From contig OZ026600.1 of the NCBI GenBank assembly GCA_964020085.1, forward strand, positions 24,180,608 through 24,244,607: DNA of 64,000 bases. The letters are read 5' to 3'. Positions 61,771 to 64,000 of the stretch are shown piece by piece (the stretch's first letter is position 1; each line of letters opens with the position of its first letter). Position numbers and translations under genes: made by a program. The notes below the pieces were generated by a model that did no database searches, was not told the DNA's origin, and was given only the letters and a program-made list of their open reading frames with translations. The DNA comes from Micromussa lordhowensis. Lineage: Eukaryota > Cnidaria > Anthozoa > Scleractinia > Lobophylliidae.

Positions 61771-63082
61771 TATGATTGCACTTCAAGTGCATACTAATTA
61801 GGAGATGATGCGACTTGCGCCAGGGTTTTTTTAAAGCCCGTATAATCGGCCTACTTTTTTGAGCATTTTTCCTTGGTTCCCCCTTAGTAAAATCTCAGAA
61901 AATGGCCGATTTAAGTCTCCTTGGCAAATTTGTCATAACTCGGCTCTAGGGGCACTTATGGAGGCGCAGTTTGCAGCAAAATGTTCCTGTATGATTGCAC
62001 TTCAAGTGCATACTAATTAAGAGATGATGCGATTTGCGCCAGGGTGTTTTTAAAGCCCGTATAGTCGGCCCTCTTTTTTGAGCATTTTCCCTTGTTCCCC
62101 CTTGGCAAAATCTCAGAAAATAGCCGATTTAGGTCTCCTTGGCATATTTGTCATAACTCGGCTGTACGGGCACTTATGGAGGCGCAGTTTGCAGCAAAAT
62201 GTTCCTCTATGATTGCACTTCAAGTGCATACTAATTAGCAGATGATGCGATTTGCGCCAGGGTGTTTTCTAAGCCCGTATAGTCGGCCTACTTTTTTAAG
62301 CATTTTCCCTTCGTCCCCCCTTGGCGAAATCTCAGAAAATGGCCGATTTAGGTCTCCTTGGCAAATTTGTCATAACTCGGCCCTACGGGCACTTATGGAG
62401 GCACAGTTTGCAGCAAAATGTTCCTCTATGATTGCACTTCAAGTGCATACTAATTAGGAGATGATGCGATTTGCGCCAGGGTGTTTTTGAAGCCCGTATA
62501 GCCGGCCTACTTTTTTGAGCATTTTTACTTGGTTCCCTCTTGGCAAAATCTCAGAAAATGGCCGATTTAGGTCTCCTTGGCAAATTTCCCATAACTCGCC
62601 TCTACGGGCACTTTTGGAGGCACAGTTTGCAGCAAAATGTTCCTCTATGATTGCACTTCAAGTGCATGCTATATAGGAGATGATGCGATTTGCGCCAGGG
62701 TTTTTTTAAAGCCCGTATAATCGGCCTACTTTTGTGAGCATTTTTCCTTGGTCCCCCCTTGGCAAAATCTCAGAAAATGGCCGATTTAGGTCTCCTTGGC
62801 AAATTTCTCATAACTCGGCTCTACGGGCACTTTTGGAGGCGCAGTTTGCAGCAAAATGTTCCTCGATGATTGCACTTTAAGTGCATACTAATTAGGAGAT
62901 GATGCAATTTGCGACTGGGTGTTTTTGAAGCCCGTTTATTCGGCGGACTTTTTGAGCATTTTCCCTTGGTCCCCCCTTGGCAAAATCTCAGAAAATGGCC
63001 GATTTAGGTCTCCTAGGCAAATTTCTCATAACTCGGCTCTACGGGCACTTATGGAGGCGCACTTTGCAGCAAAATGTTCCTC
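61771..63082 (+). repeat. 1312-bp (6-monomer) tandem duplication, copy 1
   Basis: The block recurs at an offset of 1312 bp (6 x 219 minus 2). Shared rare variants include GATGCGACTTGCGCC, TTCCCCCTTAGTAAAAT, CTCTAGGGGCAC, CGGCCCTCTTTTTTG, CCCTTGTTCCCCC, GAAAATAGCCG, TTGGCATATTTG, CTGTACGGG, TTAGCAGATG, GTTTTCTAAGCCC, CCTTCGTCC and TTGGCGAAATC. I found one difference in the compared part: GGTTCCCTCTTGG near 62532 against GGTTCCCCCTTGG. Confidence 0.9.
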
Positions 63083-64000
63083 TATGATTGCACTTCAAGT
63101 GCATACTAATTAGGAGATGATGCGACTTGCGCCAGGGTTTTTTTAAAGCCCGTATAATCGGCCTACTTTTTTGAGCATTTTTCCTTGGTTCCCCCTTAGT
63201 AAAATCTCAGAAAATGGCCGATTTAAGTCTCCTTGGCAAATTTGTCATAACTCGGCTCTAGGGGCACTTATGGAGGCGCAGTTTGCAGCAAAATGTTCCT
63301 GTATGATTGCACTTCAAGTGCATACTAATTAAGAGATGATGCGATTTGCGCCAGGGTGTTTTTAAAGCCCGTATAGTCGGCCCTCTTTTTTGAGCATTTT
63401 CCCTTGTTCCCCCTTGGCAAAATCTCAGAAAATAGCCGATTTAGGTCTCCTTGGCATATTTGTCATAACTCGGCTGTACGGGCACTTATGGAGGCGCAGT
63501 TTGCAGCAAAATGTTCCTCTATGATTGCACTTCAAGTGCATACTAATTAGCAGATGATGCGATTTGCGCCAGGGTGTTTTCTAAGCCCGTATAGTCGGCC
63601 TACTTTTTTAAGCATTTTCCCTTCGTCCCCCCTTGGCGAAATCTCAGAAAATGGCCGATTTAGGTCTCCTTGGCAAATTTGTCATAACTCGGCCCTACGG
63701 GCACTTATGGAGGCACAGTTTGCAGCAAAATGTTCCTCTATGATTGCACTTCAAGTGCATACTAATTAGGAGATGATGCGATTTGCGCCAGGGTGTTTTT
63801 GAAGCCCGTATAGCCGGCCTACTTTTTTGAGCATTTTTACTTGGTTCCCCCTTGGCAAAATCTCAGAAAATGGCCGATTTAGGTCTCCTTGGCAAATTTC
63901 CCATAACTCGCCTCTACGGGCACTTTTGGAGGCACAGTTTGCAGCAAAATGTTCCTCTATGATTGCACTTCAAGTGCATGCTATATAGGAGATGATGCGA
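63083..64000 (+). repeat. 1312-bp tandem duplication, copy 2, cut by the window end
   Basis: The first 918 bp of the second unit are visible and remain collinear with copy 1 to the last base. The right breakpoint is outside the window, so it is unknown whether there are two copies or more. Confidence 0.88.

Larger units (their letters stand above)
1..64000 (+). repeat. 219-bp satellite DNA array, about 292 head-to-tail monomers
   Basis: The entire window is one tandem array. The anchor GATGATGCGATT (or a close variant) recurs every 219 bp with small phase changes. Example anchors are 102, 3169, 4702, 7770, 10399, 12121, 15843, 19566, 23289, 30731, 38392, 44742, 50437, 57430, 62241 and 63991. 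From 102 to 63991 is 63889 bp, or 292 x 219 minus 59. All monomers have the same orientation. Consensus G+C is 101 of 219 by hand count. No non-satellite DNA interrupts the array, so every stretch without a gene is this repeat. Satellite arrays of this kind are typical of eukaryotic heterochromatin and centromeres; that location is inference. I do not recognise the family. Confidence 0.98.
51313..64000 (+). repeat. Array zone 5: divergent monomer subfamilies
   Basis: Monomers here differ more from one another and carry variants not seen earlier: TTTCTCATAACTCGG and TTTCCCATAACTCGG for TTTGTCATAACTCGG, TTTTTTTAAAGCCCGTATAATCGG-like starts, CTTTGGTGCGCCC, AATTAGGACATGATACG, CGCCTGGGTG and CTACTTTTTGAGC (shortened T-tract). 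Neither the CTCGGAAAAAGG nor the CTTGTTCTTTGAGC subfamily is seen here. Many monomers are 217-218 bp. Higher divergence fits an array flank or an older layer, but that is inference because the array continues past 64000. Confidence 0.75.

Noticed and set aside
102..63769. A large family of 64-71 residue forward proteins starting MMRFAPGC or MSIFPW
   Set aside because: They are translations of the satellite monomer. Starts and stops fall at fixed monomer positions, many would start on TTG, differences follow monomer subfamilies, and no domain, promoter or coding bias is visible.
1..64000. CRISPR array or bacterial repeat system
   Set aside because: The repeat is 219 bp with no short conserved repeat alternating with unique spacers, and no cas-like genes. 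Variation is gradual, as in satellite DNA.
1..64000. rDNA intergenic spacer, tRNA-derived SINE array or telomeric repeat
   Set aside because: No rRNA, no convincing A-box or B-box pair, no terminal A-tail and no short telomere motif is visible in the monomer.
1..64000. Identification of a species from the satellite
   Set aside because: I do not recognise the monomer. A search against satellite collections and whole-genome assemblies would decide it; any name given here would be a guess.

Overview
The whole 64 kb window is one uninterrupted satellite DNA array. It is a head-to-tail tandem repeat of a monomer whose consensus, as I count it, is 219 bp and about 46% G+C. Anchoring on the recurring GATGATGCGATT motif, there are 292 consecutive monomers between positions 102 and 63990, with a net loss of only 59 bp to small indels. 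A partial monomer precedes them (1-101) and the next one starts at 63991. I see no inversion, transposon, unique spacer, rRNA, tRNA, CRISPR or protein-coding gene. A long homogeneous array organised into multi-monomer higher-order repeats (HORs) points to a eukaryotic genome and to constitutive heterochromatin such as a centromere, pericentromere, subtelomere or knob. I do not recognise the monomer family and cannot name the organism.

The open reading frames here are artefacts. 219 is 73 codons, so one frame stays in register through the array. It carries two consensus stops per monomer, TGA in the TTTTTGAAG block and TAG in the ACTAATTAG block. Single changes that remove a stop create the same 64, 71, 82, 93 or 113 codon frames again and again. 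Antisense 69-codon frames appear only where one subfamily loses an antisense stop. These frames are still useful as markers of monomer subtypes.

Layout by eye. About 1-10.6 kb: homogeneous monomers with short HORs (dimer, trimer, 5-mer, 10-mer) and a linked pair of subtypes called A-B here. 10.6-26.2 kb: a more mixed zone, opening with a cluster of deletion-bearing monomers (11.06-12.12 kb) and including a 9-mer (1971 bp) tandem duplication and an 8-mer-spaced (1753 bp) one. 26.2-41.5 kb: a very recent tandem duplication of a 7661-bp, 35-monomer block with only two differences found between copies, each copy containing an older 5-mer duplication. 41.5-51.3 kb: repeated use of a 4-5 monomer cassette in 14-mer, 10-mer and 7-mer spacings; the same cassette occurs at 21-24 kb. 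51.3-64 kb: a more divergent set of subfamilies not seen earlier, ending in a fresh 1312-bp (6-mer) duplication that runs off the window.

There are no genes working together. The biology is repeat evolution (unequal exchange, segmental amplification, possible conversion) and possibly chromatin function. The monomer carries a perfect 15-bp dyad, TGCACTT-N-AAGTGCA, whose centre base varies while both arms are mostly kept, and A/T tracts partly spaced at 10-11 bp. No new enzymatic or defence system is present.
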